A stretch of 64,000 nt of DNA from Rhizobium sp. JAB6 (GCF_003024605.1 NZ_PYJQ01000004.1:62001-126000); one strand, 5' to 3'; shown: positions 1 to 9,866, numbered from the stretch's first letter. Notes: generated from the letters alone by a model not told the origin. A program made the numbers and translations.

Positions 1-1
1 A

Positions 2-142
2 TCGCTGGCCGAGGAACTCTTTATCCTGCAGACCATGGGTGATGACCGCTGCGTTGCCGAAGTCTATGTCGCCGGCAAGGCCATGAAGACCAAGAGCAAG
101 AAGGCGGGCACGGTCGCACGCGAACAACTGCAGCTTGCTTGA
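2..142 (+). CDS. C-terminal end of an amidohydrolase, probably guanine deaminase (partial)
   Basis: Only the last 46 codons are in the window, ending in TGA at 140-142; the 5' part lies outside. The tail carries a 'TMGDDR..AEVYVAGK' segment, which resembles the C-terminal strand of guanine deaminase-type amidohydrolases as I remember them. Guanine deaminase feeds purine breakdown, and purine catabolism yields glyoxylate, which fits the glyoxylate genes that follow. The identification rests on a short tail, so another metal-dependent hydrolase is possible. Confidence 0.5.
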   Translation, partial: SLAEELFILQTMGDDRCVAEVYVAGKAMKTKSKKAGTVAREQLQLA

Positions 143-204
143 CCGATAAATGTGGGGGACCGCCTTCGCCGTCGTCTCTGGACAGGAGACGGCGGCGAAG
201 GCAT

Positions 205-1032
205 TCAGCTCCGCTTCGAGTGCCCCCCCATGGCCTTCGTTAATTCTTCCGCTGCCGCCCGCACAACCGGCCCAAACGCCGCGATCTTTTCATTCGGCAA
301 CCGCACGGCCGGGCCTGAAATCGAAATGCCGGCAATAGCCTCGCCATATTCATCGAAGATCGGCGCCGCCACGCATCGCATGCCCAGCGTATGTTCCTCA
401 TTGTCGATCGACCAGCCGCGTGACCGGATCTCGGCCATATCCGCAAGCAACATGGGCAGCGTATTGCGGGTTTTATCGGTGAAATGCTGCAATGAACGCC
501 GCCCGAGCAAAGCCTCTATCCGGCTGTCCGCCCAGGTGGAAAGGATCGCCTTGCCGATACCCGAAGCATGGATCGGCCCACGGCGGCCGGGGCGGAAGAA
601 GGCGCGCATCGGTGCATGGCTTTCCGCCTGGGAGATGAAGACAACATCGCCATCGTCTTCGATGGCGATGTTGGCCGTCTCTCCGGACGCCTCCATCAAC
701 TGCTTGAGAAAAGGCCGACTGATCGTGCCGAGCTTGCGGAAGCGCAAATAGGCCGTTCCGATCTCGAAGGCTTTCACGCCGATCGTCCAGGCACCGGTCT
801 CATCGTCATGCGCCACCATGCCGTGCTGGGCGAGAGAGGTGAGCAGCCGGTGAACAGTGGAAGGGGCCATAGCCGATCTGTCGGCGAGATCTGTCAAAAC
901 CGCGCCGTCGGCTTCGGCCACCAGCTCCAGCAGTTTCAAACTGCGATCGAGCACCTGCACGGACGAAGCGGCCGCATTCTCGGCCGGTTTGCGGCCCGGC
1001 CTGCCCCTCGTCTTTTCCCGATTTTCCGCCAT
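205..1032 (-). CDS. IclR family transcriptional regulator
   Basis: A 275-aa protein if started at the ATG at 1032; an in-frame start at 1191 would add an unlikely 53-residue leader. Residues about 25-85 form the winged helix-turn-helix, with the 'APSTVHRLLTSL' recognition helix. Residues about 95-265 are the IclR effector domain, with the typical 'HASGIGKAILS' and 'EEHTLGMRCVAAPIFD' segments. It is divergent from gcl and so is the likely local regulator of glyoxylate use, like AllR-type IclR proteins. The effector (glyoxylate or a related acid) is inferred from context only. Confidence 0.9.
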   Translation of the reverse strand: MAENREKTRGRPGRKPAENAAASSVQVLDRSLKLLELVAEADGAVLTDLADRSAMAPSTVHRLLTSLAQHGMVAHDDETGAWTIGVKAFEIGTAYLRFRKLGTISRPFLKQLMEASGETANIAIEDDGDVVFISQAESHAPMRAFFRPGRRGPIHASGIGKAILSTWADSRIEALLGRRSLQHFTDKTRNTLPMLLADMAEIRSRGWSIDNEEHTLGMRCVAAPIFDEYGEAIAGISISGPAVRLPNEKIAAFGPVVRAAAEELTKAMGGHSKRS

Positions 1033-1114
1033 GACGCTCACTTTTGACTGAAGGCGCGCCGCGCAGTTGGCGCGACCCGCTTGGGCTTCATGACATATCC
1101 GCTTCGCTGCGATT

Positions 1115-1170
1115 GTTCCAGATTCGTTGAAAATGTTTATTTCCATATGATGGGATTGATTTCCATTTTT
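1115..1170. promoter_or_regulatory. Putative IclR operator and gcl promoter region
   Basis: The 194-bp gap between the IclR gene and gcl holds an AT-rich block. In it ATTTCCAT occurs twice, at 1139-1146 and 1159-1166, exactly 20 bp apart and so on the same helix face. The first copy is followed by ATGGGA, giving a near-palindrome TTCCAT-ATG-ATGGGA. This is a plausible binding region for the divergent IclR protein; no binding data are available. Confidence 0.4.
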
Positions 1171-1226
1171 AGATTGCGCTTGTTCACCCATGCGATACCT
1201 TCGATGCAGAAACGGAGGAAATTCCC

Positions 1227-3011
1227 ATGGCGAAGATGCGCGCAGTCGATGCCGCAGTGCTGGTTCTGGAGAAGGAAGGCGTCAATTGCGCCTTCGGCGT
1301 TCCCGGCGCTGCGATCAACCCCTTCTATTCGGCAATGAAAGCGCGCGGCTCGATCCGCCATGTGCTCGCCCGCCATGTCGAGGGCGCAAGCCATATGGCC
1401 GAGGGCTATACCCGCGCCCGCGCCGGCAATATCGGTGTGTGCATCGGAACGTCTGGACCTGCCGGCACCGACATGATCACCGGGCTCTATTCGGCCTCGG
1501 CCGACTCGATCCCGATCCTCTGCATTACCGGCCAGGCGCCGCGCGCCCGGCTCGACAAGGAGGATTTCCAGGCTGTCGATATTGCAAAGATTGCGGCCGC
1601 GGTCACCAAATGGGCCGTGACCGTCATGGAGCCGGCGCTCGTTCCTTACGTTTTCCAGAAGGCGTTCCATACGATGCGCTCGGGTCGCCCTGGCCCGGTC
1701 CTCATCGATCTGCCCATTGACGTCCAGCTCGCCGAAATCGAGTTCGATATCGACACCTATGCGTCGCTTGCCCCCTACAAGCCTTCCGCCACGCGGGCAC
1801 AGGCGGAAAAGGCGCTTGCAATGCTGAACGCGGCCGAGCGGCCGCTGATCGTCGCCGGCGGCGGCATCATCAATGCCGATGCTTCCGACCTGCTGGTCGA
1901 ATTCGCCGAAATCACAGGTGTACCGGTCATCCCGACGCTGATGGGTTGGGGTACGATCCCGGACGACCATCCGCTGATGGCCGGCATGTGCGGGCTGCAG
2001 ACCTCGCATCGCTACGGCAATGCGACGCTGCTTGCCTCCGACTTCGTCCTCGGTATCGGCAATCGCTGGGCCAATCGCCACACCGGCAATATCTCGACCT
2101 ACACCGAGGGCCGGACCTTCGTGCATGTCGATATCGAACCGACCCAGATCGGCCGTGTCTTCGCCCCGGATTTCGGCATCGTCTCCGATGCCGGTGCCGC
2201 ACTGAAGCTCTTCCTCGACGTCGCGACGGAATGGAAGACGGAAGGCAAGCTGCGCGACTGGTCGTCTTGGGCGGAAGAATGCCGCGAGCGCAAGCGCACC
2301 ATGCTGCGCAAGACGCATTTCGACCAGACGCCGCTGAAGCCGCAGCGCGTTTACGAAGAGATGAACAAGGCTTTCGATCGCGACACCTGCTATGTCTCGA
2401 CCATCGGGCTCAGCCAGATCGCCGGCGCGCAGTTCCTGCACGTCTACAAGCCCCGCAACTGGATCAATTGCGGCCAGGCCGGCCCACTCGGCTGGACCCT
2501 GCCGGCAGCGCTTGGCGTGCGCGCCGCCGATCCCAACCGCACGATCGTCGCACTATCCGGCGACTACGACTTCCAGTTCCTCATCGAGGAGTTGGCCGTC
2601 GGGGCGCAGCACAAGCTTCCTTACCTGCATGTGGTCGTCAACAATTCCTATCTCGGCCTCATCCGCCAGGCCCAGCGCGGCTTCAACATGGATTTTGAGG
2701 TCAGCCTTGCCTTTGAAAACATCAACTCATCCGGTGATGCCGAACCTGGCTATGGCGTCGACCATGTCGCCGTCGCCGAAGGCCTTGGCTGCAAGGCGAT
2801 CCGCGTGCGCAGCCCGAACGAATTCCAGGAGGCGTTCACGACAGCAAAGCAGCTGATGGCGGAGCATCAGGTTCCCGTCGTCATCGAGTTCATTCTGGAG
2901 CGGGTCACCAATATCGCAATGGGTGCCGACATCAATGCCGTCGCCGAGTTCGAGGAGCTTGCCGAACGCGGCGAAGATGCTCCGACCGCGATCCTCGCCT
3001 TGCTTGATTGA
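1227..3011 (+). CDS. gcl: Glyoxylate carboligase (tartronate-semialdehyde synthase)
   Basis: A thiamine-diphosphate enzyme of 594 aa, the usual length, that condenses two glyoxylates to tartronate semialdehyde plus CO2. Domain order is the ThDP-enzyme pyrimidine-binding, central and ThDP-binding domains. The Glu that activates ThDP in most relatives is replaced here by Val51 (in '[10 protein letters not shown]'), the known hallmark of glyoxylate carboligase. The ThDP/metal motif begins at 'GDYDFQF' near residue 445 and ends at 'VVNNSYLG'. First gene of a tight operon with hyi, glxR and glycerate kinase; start preceded by a GGAGGAAA ribosome site. Confidence 0.97.
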   Translation: MAKMRAVDAAVLVLEKEGVNCAFGVPGAAINPFYSAMKARGSIRHVLARHVEGASHMAEGYTRARAGNIGVCIGTSGPAGTDMITGLYSASADSIPILCITGQAPRARLDKEDFQAVDIAKIAAAVTKWAVTVMEPALVPYVFQKAFHTMRSGRPGPVLIDLPIDVQLAEIEFDIDTYASLAPYKPSATRAQAEKALAMLNAAERPLIVAGGGIINADASDLLVEFAEITGVPVIPTLMGWGTIPDDHPLMAGMCGLQTSHRYGNATLLASDFVLGIGNRWANRHTGNISTYTEGRTFVHVDIEPTQIGRVFAPDFGIVSDAGAALKLFLDVATEWKTEGKLRDWSSWAEECRERKRTMLRKTHFDQTPLKPQRVYEEMNKAFDRDTCYVSTIGLSQIAGAQFLHVYKPRNWINCGQAGPLGWTLPAALGVRAADPNRTIVALSGDYDFQFLIEELAVGAQHKLPYLHVVVNNSYLGLIRQAQRGFNMDFEVSLAFENINSSGDAEPGYGVDHVAVAEGLGCKAIRVRSPNEFQEAFTTAKQLMAEHQVPVVIEFILERVTNIAMGADINAVAEFEELAERGEDAPTAILALLD

Positions 3012-3023
3012 AGGAGGAATACT

Positions 3024-3839
3024 ATGCCGAAATTTGCGGCCAATCTCACCATGCTCTTCACCGAAGCGCCGTTTCTGGATCGCTTCGCACTCGCCGCCAA
3101 GGCGGGTTTCGAAGGTGTCGAATATCTCTTTCCCTATGATTTTGCGAAAGAGGCGCTGCGCGCCGAACTCGATCGTCACGGCCTTACCCAGGTGCTGCAC
3201 AATCTGCCCGCCGGCAACTGGGCCGGCGGCGAGCGGGGGATCGCGATCCTGCCGGATCGTATCGACGAGTTCCGCCGCGGCGTCACTTCCGCGATCGACT
3301 ATGCGACGGCGCTCGGCTGCCGCCAGATCAATTGCCTCTCGGGCATTATTCCGGCCGGCGTGCCCGATGAGGTGCTGCGGACCACCTTCGTCGTCAACCT
3401 CAAATATGCGGCGGAAGAGCTCGGCAAGCACGGAATCCGCCTGCTGATCGAACCGATCAACCGCTTCGACATTCCCGGCTTCTATCTCAACACGCCGGAC
3501 CAGGCCGCTTCGATCATCGCCGAAGTCGGCAGCGACAACCTGTTCATTCAGTACGACCTCTATCACCAGCAGCGTACCGAGGGCGAACTGATCGGCACCT
3601 TCAAGAAGCACCAGGCGCAGATTGCCCACGTACAGCTTGCCGACAATCCCGGTCGCAATGAGCCGGGTACCGGCGAGATCGCCTATCCCTTCATCTTCGA
3701 AGCGCTCGATGTGCTCGGCTACGACGGCTGGATCGGCTGCGAATACAAGCCGCGCACCACGACCGCGGCCGGGCTCGGCTGGTTTGCCGCAGCTGGCCGC
3801 CACGCCGAAAGCGCCGCCATTCTCAATCTCAGGAGCTAA
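3024..3839 (+). CDS. hyi: Hydroxypyruvate isomerase
   Basis: A 271-aa TIM-barrel protein of the AP-endonuclease-2-like sugar isomerase superfamily. It interconverts hydroxypyruvate and tartronate semialdehyde. The conserved acidic and His metal/catalytic positions are visible in 'LLIEPINRFDIPGF', 'QYDLYHQQRTEGEL' and 'GCEYKP'. It starts 12 bp after gcl with a GGAGG ribosome site (AAGGAGGAATACT before the ATG), as in the standard gcl-hyi-glxR order, so co-transcription is very likely. Confidence 0.95.
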   Translation: MPKFAANLTMLFTEAPFLDRFALAAKAGFEGVEYLFPYDFAKEALRAELDRHGLTQVLHNLPAGNWAGGERGIAILPDRIDEFRRGVTSAIDYATALGCRQINCLSGIIPAGVPDEVLRTTFVVNLKYAAEELGKHGIRLLIEPINRFDIPGFYLNTPDQAASIIAEVGSDNLFIQYDLYHQQRTEGELIGTFKKHQAQIAHVQLADNPGRNEPGTGEIAYPFIFEALDVLGYDGWIGCEYKPRTTTAAGLGWFAAAGRHAESAAILNLRS

Positions 3840-3844
3840 ACAGC

Positions 3845-4729
3845 ATGGCACATATCGGATTCATCGGCCTCGGCATCATGGGAACGCCCATGGCGCGCCA
3901 CCTGCAAAAGGCCGGCCACATCGTCGTCACGTCCAAGTTTTCCATTCCGCCGCGCCAGGAGCTGCTCGACAACGGCCTGCAATTCGTCGAGACGCCGGAG
4001 GCGCTCGCCGAAACCGTGGACACCATCATCCTGATGCTGCCGGATACGCCCGAGGTCAAGGACGTGCTCTTCGGCGAGAACGGCGTTGCCTACGGCTTGT
4101 CCAACGGCAAACTCGTCATCGACATGAGCTCGATCTCGCCGATCGAGACCAAGGAATTCGCCAGAAGAATTCGCGAGACCGGTGCCGAATATATCGATGC
4201 ACCCGTCTCCGGTGGCGAAGTCGGTGCCAAGAGCGCCTCGCTCTCCATCATGGCCGGCGGTTCTGAAGCCAGCTTCGCGCGGGCGCTGCCGTTCTTCCAG
4301 CTGATGGGCAAGAACATCACGCTCGTGGGCGATTGCGGCGATGGCCAGGTCACCAAGGTCGCCAACCAGATCATCGTCGCATTGACGATCGAGGCCGTGT
4401 CCGAGGCGCTTGTCTTCGCCTCCAAGGCCGGTGCCGATCCCGCCCGCGTGCGCTCGGCCCTGATGGGCGGTTTTGCTTCGTCGCGCATCCTCGAAGTCCA
4501 CGGCGAGCGCATGATCAAGCGCACCTTCGAACCCGGCTTCCGCATCTCGCTGCATCAGAAGGACTTGAACCTTGCGCTGCAGGGAGCCAAGGCGCTGGGC
4601 GTGTCGCTGCCGAACACCGCCGCGACGCAGGAACTCTTCAACCAATGCGCCGCCAATGGCGATAGTGGGCTCGACCATTCCGGCCTCGTCAAGGCGCTGG
4701 AACGCATGGCGAACCATCCCGTTGCATAA
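3845..4729 (+). CDS. glxR: 2-hydroxy-3-oxopropionate reductase (tartronate semialdehyde reductase)
   Basis: A 294-aa beta-hydroxyacid dehydrogenase that reduces tartronate semialdehyde to D-glycerate with NAD(P)H. The N-terminal Rossmann motif is 'GFIGLGIMGTPMA'. The substrate-binding signature 'DAPVSGGEVGA' is near residue 118, and the catalytic Lys lies in 'GDGQVTKVANQ' near residue 171. It begins 5 bp after hyi, inside the same operon. Family members such as 3-hydroxyisobutyrate dehydrogenase are similar; the operon decides the call. Confidence 0.95.
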   Translation: MAHIGFIGLGIMGTPMARHLQKAGHIVVTSKFSIPPRQELLDNGLQFVETPEALAETVDTIILMLPDTPEVKDVLFGENGVAYGLSNGKLVIDMSSISPIETKEFARRIRETGAEYIDAPVSGGEVGAKSASLSIMAGGSEASFARALPFFQLMGKNITLVGDCGDGQVTKVANQIIVALTIEAVSEALVFASKAGADPARVRSALMGGFASSRILEVHGERMIKRTFEPGFRISLHQKDLNLALQGAKALGVSLPNTAATQELFNQCAANGDSGLDHSGLVKALERMANHPVA

Positions 4730-4744
4730 CGAGTGAGAGCCCCG

Positions 4745-6022
4745 ATGCCGAGCATTGCCGATCCCCGCGCCTTTCTGGAAAAGCTCTTCTATGCAGCCGT
4801 TGCGGCCGCCGATCCGGACAAGGCGCTAGCCGCCCATCTGCCGGAAAAGCCAAAAGGCCGGACGGTGGTGGTCGGCGCCGGCAAGGGAGCTGCGCAGATG
4901 GCCCGCGCCTTCGAGCGTCTCTGGGACGCGCCGCTGTCCGGCGTCATTGTTACCCGTTACGGCTATGTCGTTCCTTGCGAGCGCATCGAGGTTCTCGAAG
5001 CCGCCCATCCGGTGCCGGACGAAAGCGGATTGCTCGCAGCGGAGCGGTTGATGGCAGCGGTAAGCGATCTTACCGAGGATGATCTGGTTGTCGCGCTCGT
5101 CTGCGGCGGCGGCTCGGCTTTACTGCCGGCGCCGGCCGGCGATCTCACGCTTGCCGACGAGATCGCCGTCAATCGGGCCTTGCTTGCCTCCGGTGCACCG
5201 ATCAGCGCCATGAATGCCGTGCGCAAGCAGGTTTCACGCATCAAGGGCGGGCGGCTGGCGGCCCTTGCCCATCCTGCGAAGGTCGTCTCGCTCGTCGTTT
5301 CCGATATTCCCGGCGACAATCCTGCGCTTGTCGCCTCCGGCCCGACTATCGCCGATGCGGCCACACGCGCGGATGCGCTTGAAATCATAGGCCGCTATCA
5401 GCTCGATTTGCCGGACGCGGTGATGCGTCATCTTCAGGACGGCAAGGACGAGCCGCCGCTGCCGTCAGACCCTCGTTTCGCCCGCAATGAGATAAAGCTC
5501 GTTGCTTCGGCCGCCATTGCGCTGCATGCCGCCGCCGATGTCGCCCTCAAGGCCGGCGTCGAGACTATCGTGCTGTCGGATGCCATTGAGGGCGAAGCAT
5601 CGGACGTCGGTCGCCAGCACGCAGCCATCGTGACCACGATCTCGCAGCGGCGTATGGCCGCCCAAGGGCCCATTCTTCTGCTTTCAGGTGGAGAAACGAC
5701 CGTCACGATGAAAGGCAAGGGCAAGGGTGGCCGCAACAGCGAGTTCCTTCTGTCCTTTGCCTGCGCCATTTCCGGCGAGAAAGGCATTTCGGCGCTTGCC
5801 GCCGATACTGACGGTATCGACGGCTCGCAGGACAATGCCGGCGCCTTTGCCGACGGCACCACCGTTTCACGGCTTGCCGATCGAAAGAAGGATGCGGCCG
5901 CATTCCTGGAGCGCAACGACAGCTGGTCGGCCTTCGCCGCGATCGACGACCTGTTCGTCACGGGACCGACCGGCACAAACGTCAACGACTTCCGTGCCAT
6001 CCTTCTAGACCCGCTGGATTGA
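4745..6022 (+). CDS. gckA: Glycerate 2-kinase, MOFRL type (class II)
   Basis: A 425-aa enzyme phosphorylating D-glycerate to 2-phosphoglycerate, the exit of the operon into lower glycolysis. The N-terminal half is the DUF4147-type Rossmann domain with 'VVVGAGKGAAQMARAFE' and 'VCGGGSALLPAPA'. The C-terminal MOFRL domain includes 'LLSGGETTVTMKGKG', 'GRNSEFLL', 'DTDGIDGSQDNAGAF' and the terminal 'NVNDFRAIL'. I prefer the ATG at 4745 over the GTG at 4733 because a GAGAG site is correctly placed for it. Also called TtuD in tartrate loci. Confidence 0.93.
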   Translation: MPSIADPRAFLEKLFYAAVAAADPDKALAAHLPEKPKGRTVVVGAGKGAAQMARAFERLWDAPLSGVIVTRYGYVVPCERIEVLEAAHPVPDESGLLAAERLMAAVSDLTEDDLVVALVCGGGSALLPAPAGDLTLADEIAVNRALLASGAPISAMNAVRKQVSRIKGGRLAALAHPAKVVSLVVSDIPGDNPALVASGPTIADAATRADALEIIGRYQLDLPDAVMRHLQDGKDEPPLPSDPRFARNEIKLVASAAIALHAAADVALKAGVETIVLSDAIEGEASDVGRQHAAIVTTISQRRMAAQGPILLLSGGETTVTMKGKGKGGRNSEFLLSFACAISGEKGISALAADTDGIDGSQDNAGAFADGTTVSRLADRKKDAAAFLERNDSWSAFAAIDDLFVTGPTGTNVNDFRAILLDPLD

Positions 6023-6242
6023 GCCAAGCGACCCAGGACGTCGCGGTTCAAAAGGGGCGCCTGCCCAACTACAAACGCCTCGACCGGAGCTCAATTCCGC
6101 CGTCATTGACGAGAATATTATTCCAAAATCGTTTCGGAAGTTAGCAAATCACGATAGGGTTGATACCGACTCGGCGGTACCTATGCTTTGAGCGTAGTTC
6201 GCTTTGCCGTCGAGCAAGACAATTCTGCGAAGAAAAGCCGAC

Positions 6243-7871
6243 ATGCCCAAGAGAACCTCCCCGCTCGTCGCATTTCAGTCCAAGACATTCCGTTCTCTCT
6301 GGTCGGCAACACTCATCTCCAATCTCGGCGGATTGGTCGAAGGCGTTGGGGCTGCCTGGCTGATGACCAGCCTTGCTACCTCGCATGGCATGGTCGCACT
6401 GGTTCAATCCTCCACCACGCTGCCCGTCATGATCTTTTCGCTCGCTGCCGGGGCGCTCGCCGACAATTACGACCGGAGACGGATCATGCTGATCGCGCAG
6501 ACGCTGATGCTCAGCGTATCGGCGACGCTGGCGGTACTGTCCTACAGCAATGCCCTGACGCCCTGGCTGCTGCTCTGCTTCACCTTCCTGATCGGCTGCG
6601 GCGGCGCGCTGCATAATCCGTCATGGCAAGCCTCCATGGGCGATGTCGTGCCGCGCGAGCATCTGCCGGGCGCCGTGGCGCTCAACAGCATGAGTTATAA
6701 CCTCATGCGCAGCATCGGACCGGCAATCGGCGGTGTCATCGTCGCGGCTGCGGGCGCCGCCTTCGCATTTCTCTTCAACGTCTTCTGCTATTTCGCCCTC
6801 ATCTTCACCCTATGGCGCTGGAAGAAGGCTCCCGTGCGCAACACGCTGCCGCGGGAGTCTTTCGGCAGCGCGATGTCGGCCGGATTTCGCTACGTCCAGA
6901 TGTCGCCGAACCTGCTGAAGGTAATGTGCCGCAGCTTCGTCTTCGGCCTGACGGCGATCGTCATTCTGGCCCTGCTGCCTCTTGTTGCACGCGATCATGT
7001 ACACGGCACCGCAATCACCTACGGCATCATGCTCGGCTTCTTCGGTTTCGGCGCCATCTGCGGCGCGATGCTGATCGGCCGTATCCGCGATGTGCTGAGC
7101 AACGAATGGGTGATCCGGGGTGCCTTCTTCACGCTGGCCGCCAGCTGCTTCTTCCTGGCGCTCAGCCATCAGGTATGGCTGAGCTGCCTTCTGCTCATGC
7201 CGGCCGGCGTCGCCTGGGTGCAGGCCTTTTCGCTATTCAACGTCACGGTTCAGCTTTCGACGCCGCGCTGGGTGGTCGGCCGTGCTTTGTCTCTCTATCA
7301 GACCGCCACGTTCGGCGGCATGGCTGTCGGAAGCTGGCTCTGGGGCGAACTGGCCGATGCCCATGGAGTCACCGGCGCTCTCCTCATCGCAAGCGCCGCG
7401 CTCGCCATTGGCGGTCTGCTTGGCCTTCTGTTGCGCCAGCCGGACTTCGAATCCCTCAATCTCGATCCGACGAACAGCTTCAGCGAACCGCAATTGCAGC
7501 TCGACCTGCGTCCCAGAAGCGGTCCGATCCTGGTCATGGTGGATTACGACATCGAGCAGGAGGACGTGGAGGAGTTTCTGGCCGTCATGGCAAAGCGCCG
7601 CCGGATGAGAATCCGCGACGGCGCCAAGCAGTGGTCGCTGTTGCGCGATCTGGAAAAGCCCAACACCTGGACGGAAAGCTACCATCTGCCGACCTGGATC
7701 GACTATGTCCGCCACAGCCAGCGCCAGACGCATGCCGATGTCGAGGTCGCCGAACAGCTGAACAGGCTGCATCGCGGCGACGGGCCACCGGTCATCCACC
7801 ATATGATCGAACGGCAGACGGTGCCGCGGCACGACGATATGCCCCTGAAGCCTTACCTCGATGCGACATGA
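6243..7871 (+). CDS. MFS transporter (MFS_3/EntS-like) with fused C-terminal cytosolic domain
   Basis: A 542-aa protein. About 400 residues form a 12-helix major facilitator, with the 'LADNYDRRRIML' cytoplasmic loop after helix 2. About 130 further soluble residues follow (from 'LVMVDYDIEQEDVEEFL' on), resembling the antibiotic-monooxygenase-like dimeric domain seen in MFS_3 exporters. The family includes siderophore and drug exporters; the substrate here is unknown. The ATG at 6243 is preferred to a TTG at 6204 because a purine-rich GAAGAAAAG precedes it. No clear operon partner. Confidence 0.85.
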   Translation: MPKRTSPLVAFQSKTFRSLWSATLISNLGGLVEGVGAAWLMTSLATSHGMVALVQSSTTLPVMIFSLAAGALADNYDRRRIMLIAQTLMLSVSATLAVLSYSNALTPWLLLCFTFLIGCGGALHNPSWQASMGDVVPREHLPGAVALNSMSYNLMRSIGPAIGGVIVAAAGAAFAFLFNVFCYFALIFTLWRWKKAPVRNTLPRESFGSAMSAGFRYVQMSPNLLKVMCRSFVFGLTAIVILALLPLVARDHVHGTAITYGIMLGFFGFGAICGAMLIGRIRDVLSNEWVIRGAFFTLAASCFFLALSHQVWLSCLLLMPAGVAWVQAFSLFNVTVQLSTPRWVVGRALSLYQTATFGGMAVGSWLWGELADAHGVTGALLIASAALAIGGLLGLLLRQPDFESLNLDPTNSFSEPQLQLDLRPRSGPILVMVDYDIEQEDVEEFLAVMAKRRRMRIRDGAKQWSLLRDLEKPNTWTESYHLPTWIDYVRHSQRQTHADVEVAEQLNRLHRGDGPPVIHHMIERQTVPRHDDMPLKPYLDAT

Positions 7872-8006
7872 CAGCTACGGACCTGCCGTTGGCATGATGG
7901 ATACATGTTTGCGAAGACAGCTCGACCGGATATGCCGTTCCACCTATATTCTCCGGATCGAAATCGCCGTCTACTCGGACGGTGGATTTGGCGGAAGCGC
8001 ATAGTC

Positions 8007-8864
8007 ATGGACCAGTTCAACAATGCCGCTACGACTCTCCTCTCCAGCAAGGATCGCGGCTGGAAGGGCCTGGAAGCGAACTTTCTTCGCATTCAGGCTG
8101 GCCGCACCCATGTGCCGGGATCACAGACGCATCGGCTCGGCATTCATTTCGGACGCGCCGTGAATGCTCTTTGTGAGTGCGACGGCCGTCAATATCGCCG
8201 TCGTCAGGCGCATGGTGATATCGATATCGTTCCAGCCGGACTCGACGGCTGGTGGGAGGATGACGGAGACTGCACCATTCTGCGCCTGAATATCCAGCAC
8301 GAACTCCTTCAATCCGCCGCGGAAGCGCTCGGCCGAAATCCGGATACGGTATCCCTGGCACCAAAATTCCAGCTTCGGGATTCCCGGATCGAATCGATCG
8401 CCTGGGCCGTCAAGGCCGAAATCGAGTCATCCGTTCCATCGGACAGGACCTATGCGGAAGCGCTGGGGTTGGCGCTGGCGATCCGTCTGGTGGAAGGCGA
8501 CAAGCAAACGTCTCTCGGGGCTGTCGCGAGAGGCGCCACATTGACAAGCCGCCATCAGCGACGCTTGGTGGATTTTATCGAGACCCATATCGATCAGTCG
8601 CTGTCTCTTGCCGATCTCGCTGCCACGGCAGGCTTGAGCATCTCGCATTTGAAGCCGCTCTTTCGCGCCACTTTCGGCATGCCGGTTCATCGCTATGTGC
8701 TGACGCGCCGGGTAGACCGTGCCAGATTGCTCATTCTCTCCACTGACATGCCGCTCGCCGAGATCGCTGCGGCGACGGGGTTTGCCCATCAGAGCCACAT
8801 GACGCATTGGATGCGGCGCGTCCTCGGCCTCACCCCCGGCATGCTGAGCCGAATGCATTCCTGA
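8007..8864 (+). CDS. AraC family transcriptional regulator
   Basis: 285 aa from the ATG at 8007, which has GGCGGAAG upstream; an alternative ATG at 7905 would add 34 basic residues. The C-terminal 100 residues carry two helix-turn-helix motifs: 'SLADLAATAGLSISHLKPLF' and 'PLAEIAAATGFAHQSHMTHW'. The N-terminal part is a weakly conserved sensor region without an assignable ligand. It is followed after 100 bp by an NmrA-like oxidoreductase gene on the same strand, a possible target. Confidence 0.85.
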   Translation: MDQFNNAATTLLSSKDRGWKGLEANFLRIQAGRTHVPGSQTHRLGIHFGRAVNALCECDGRQYRRRQAHGDIDIVPAGLDGWWEDDGDCTILRLNIQHELLQSAAEALGRNPDTVSLAPKFQLRDSRIESIAWAVKAEIESSVPSDRTYAEALGLALAIRLVEGDKQTSLGAVARGATLTSRHQRRLVDFIETHIDQSLSLADLAATAGLSISHLKPLFRATFGMPVHRYVLTRRVDRARLLILSTDMPLAEIAAATGFAHQSHMTHWMRRVLGLTPGMLSRMHS

Positions 8865-8964
8865 TTTCGATTGTCGTCCAAACCTGCAATTGGCCGTCCG
8901 AAACTGCGCGATCCGATGGGCACACATGGCTAGGCTGCAGGCAGGATCGACAGGAGAAGATGCA

Positions 8965-9840
8965 ATGCACGCAATTCTGGGCGCCACCGGCAAGGTCGGC
9001 CGCACGACCATCGCCGAGCTGCGCAAGTCCGGCGTTCCAGTTCGCGCAATTCTGCGCGATGGTTCGAAAGCGCAGGCCTTTTTAGAACTCGGCTGCGAGA
9101 TCGCCATTGCCGATGTGCATGACCATCGGGCGCTGACGGCCGCATTCGAAGGGGCGAGCGCCGTCCAGATCATCTGCCCGGTCGATGTTCGCGCCGCCGA
9201 GGCCTATTCCGGCATGAGACGACTGCTCGATTGCCTCGGCGAGGCCCTGTCAGCCGCCAAACCGCGAACCATTCTCGCCATTTCCGATTATGGCGCGCAG
9301 CATAGCTCCGGCACCGGCGTCACGCTGATCTTCCACGCCCTTGAAGCGCGGCTGCGTCAGCTGGAGACCGAACGCCTTATCCTGCTGCGATCGGCCGAGC
9401 ACATGGAAAACTGGGCGCGTCTGGCAAAGGTAGCGGCAGAGAGCGGCCGATTGCCGAGCTTCTACCATCCGCTGACCAAGCTTCTTCCGACTATCTCCGC
9501 TTTCGACGTGGGCTCGATCGCCGCCGAGCTGCTCCTGGAAAAGCAGGACGCCGCTTTGAGGATTGTTCATGCCGAAGGTCCTCGGCGCTATACCCCGAGC
9601 GACGTTGCGGCGGCCATCGGCTCGCTGACCGGTCGCGATGTCGCTGCCCAACCGCTCCCTGAGACAGATTGGCAGGCCGCACTCATGCGGGCAGGCCTTT
9701 CCGAAGACTATGCGGGACTATTGGTCGAGCTCTATGCGGCTCATAATGCTGGCCGAATAGACGTTGAAAGGGATGTGGGCGAAATCCGTCGAGGCACAAC
9801 CGAATTGATGGAGGTGCTGCGGCGGATTCTCAGCGCATGA
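8965..9840 (+). CDS. NmrA-like NAD(P)-binding oxidoreductase
   Basis: A 291-aa atypical short-chain dehydrogenase/NmrA family protein. It starts with the dinucleotide motif 'AILGATGKVGRTTIAEL' and has a Rossmann fold but no classical YxxxK pair. The ATG at 8965 has a good AGGAGAAG site 6 bp upstream. Relatives act as NAD(P)H-dependent quinone or aldehyde reductases, or as redox sensors. It probably belongs with the AraC regulator upstream. Confidence 0.82.
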   Translation: MHAILGATGKVGRTTIAELRKSGVPVRAILRDGSKAQAFLELGCEIAIADVHDHRALTAAFEGASAVQIICPVDVRAAEAYSGMRRLLDCLGEALSAAKPRTILAISDYGAQHSSGTGVTLIFHALEARLRQLETERLILLRSAEHMENWARLAKVAAESGRLPSFYHPLTKLLPTISAFDVGSIAAELLLEKQDAALRIVHAEGPRRYTPSDVAAAIGSLTGRDVAAQPLPETDWQAALMRAGLSEDYAGLLVELYAAHNAGRIDVERDVGEIRRGTTELMEVLRRILSA

Positions 9841-9850
9841 GAATGCCCCC

Positions 9851-9866
9851 GCCTGTCGGAACAGGC
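9851..9866. terminator. Putative bidirectional hairpin between convergent genes
   Basis: GCCTGT-CGGA-ACAGGC forms a 6-bp stem with a 4-nt loop, between the NmrA-like gene on the plus strand and the kinase gene on the minus strand. There is no long T run, so the terminator role is tentative. Confidence 0.3.

Noticed and set aside
1137..2441. 434-codon open frame antisense to gcl
   Set aside because: The sequence has no domain pattern, and its openness follows from the codon bias of gcl on the other strand. Similar long antisense frames at 2727-3851, 20826-22142, 22220-23470, 26411-27838 and 18123-19325 were dropped for the same reason.
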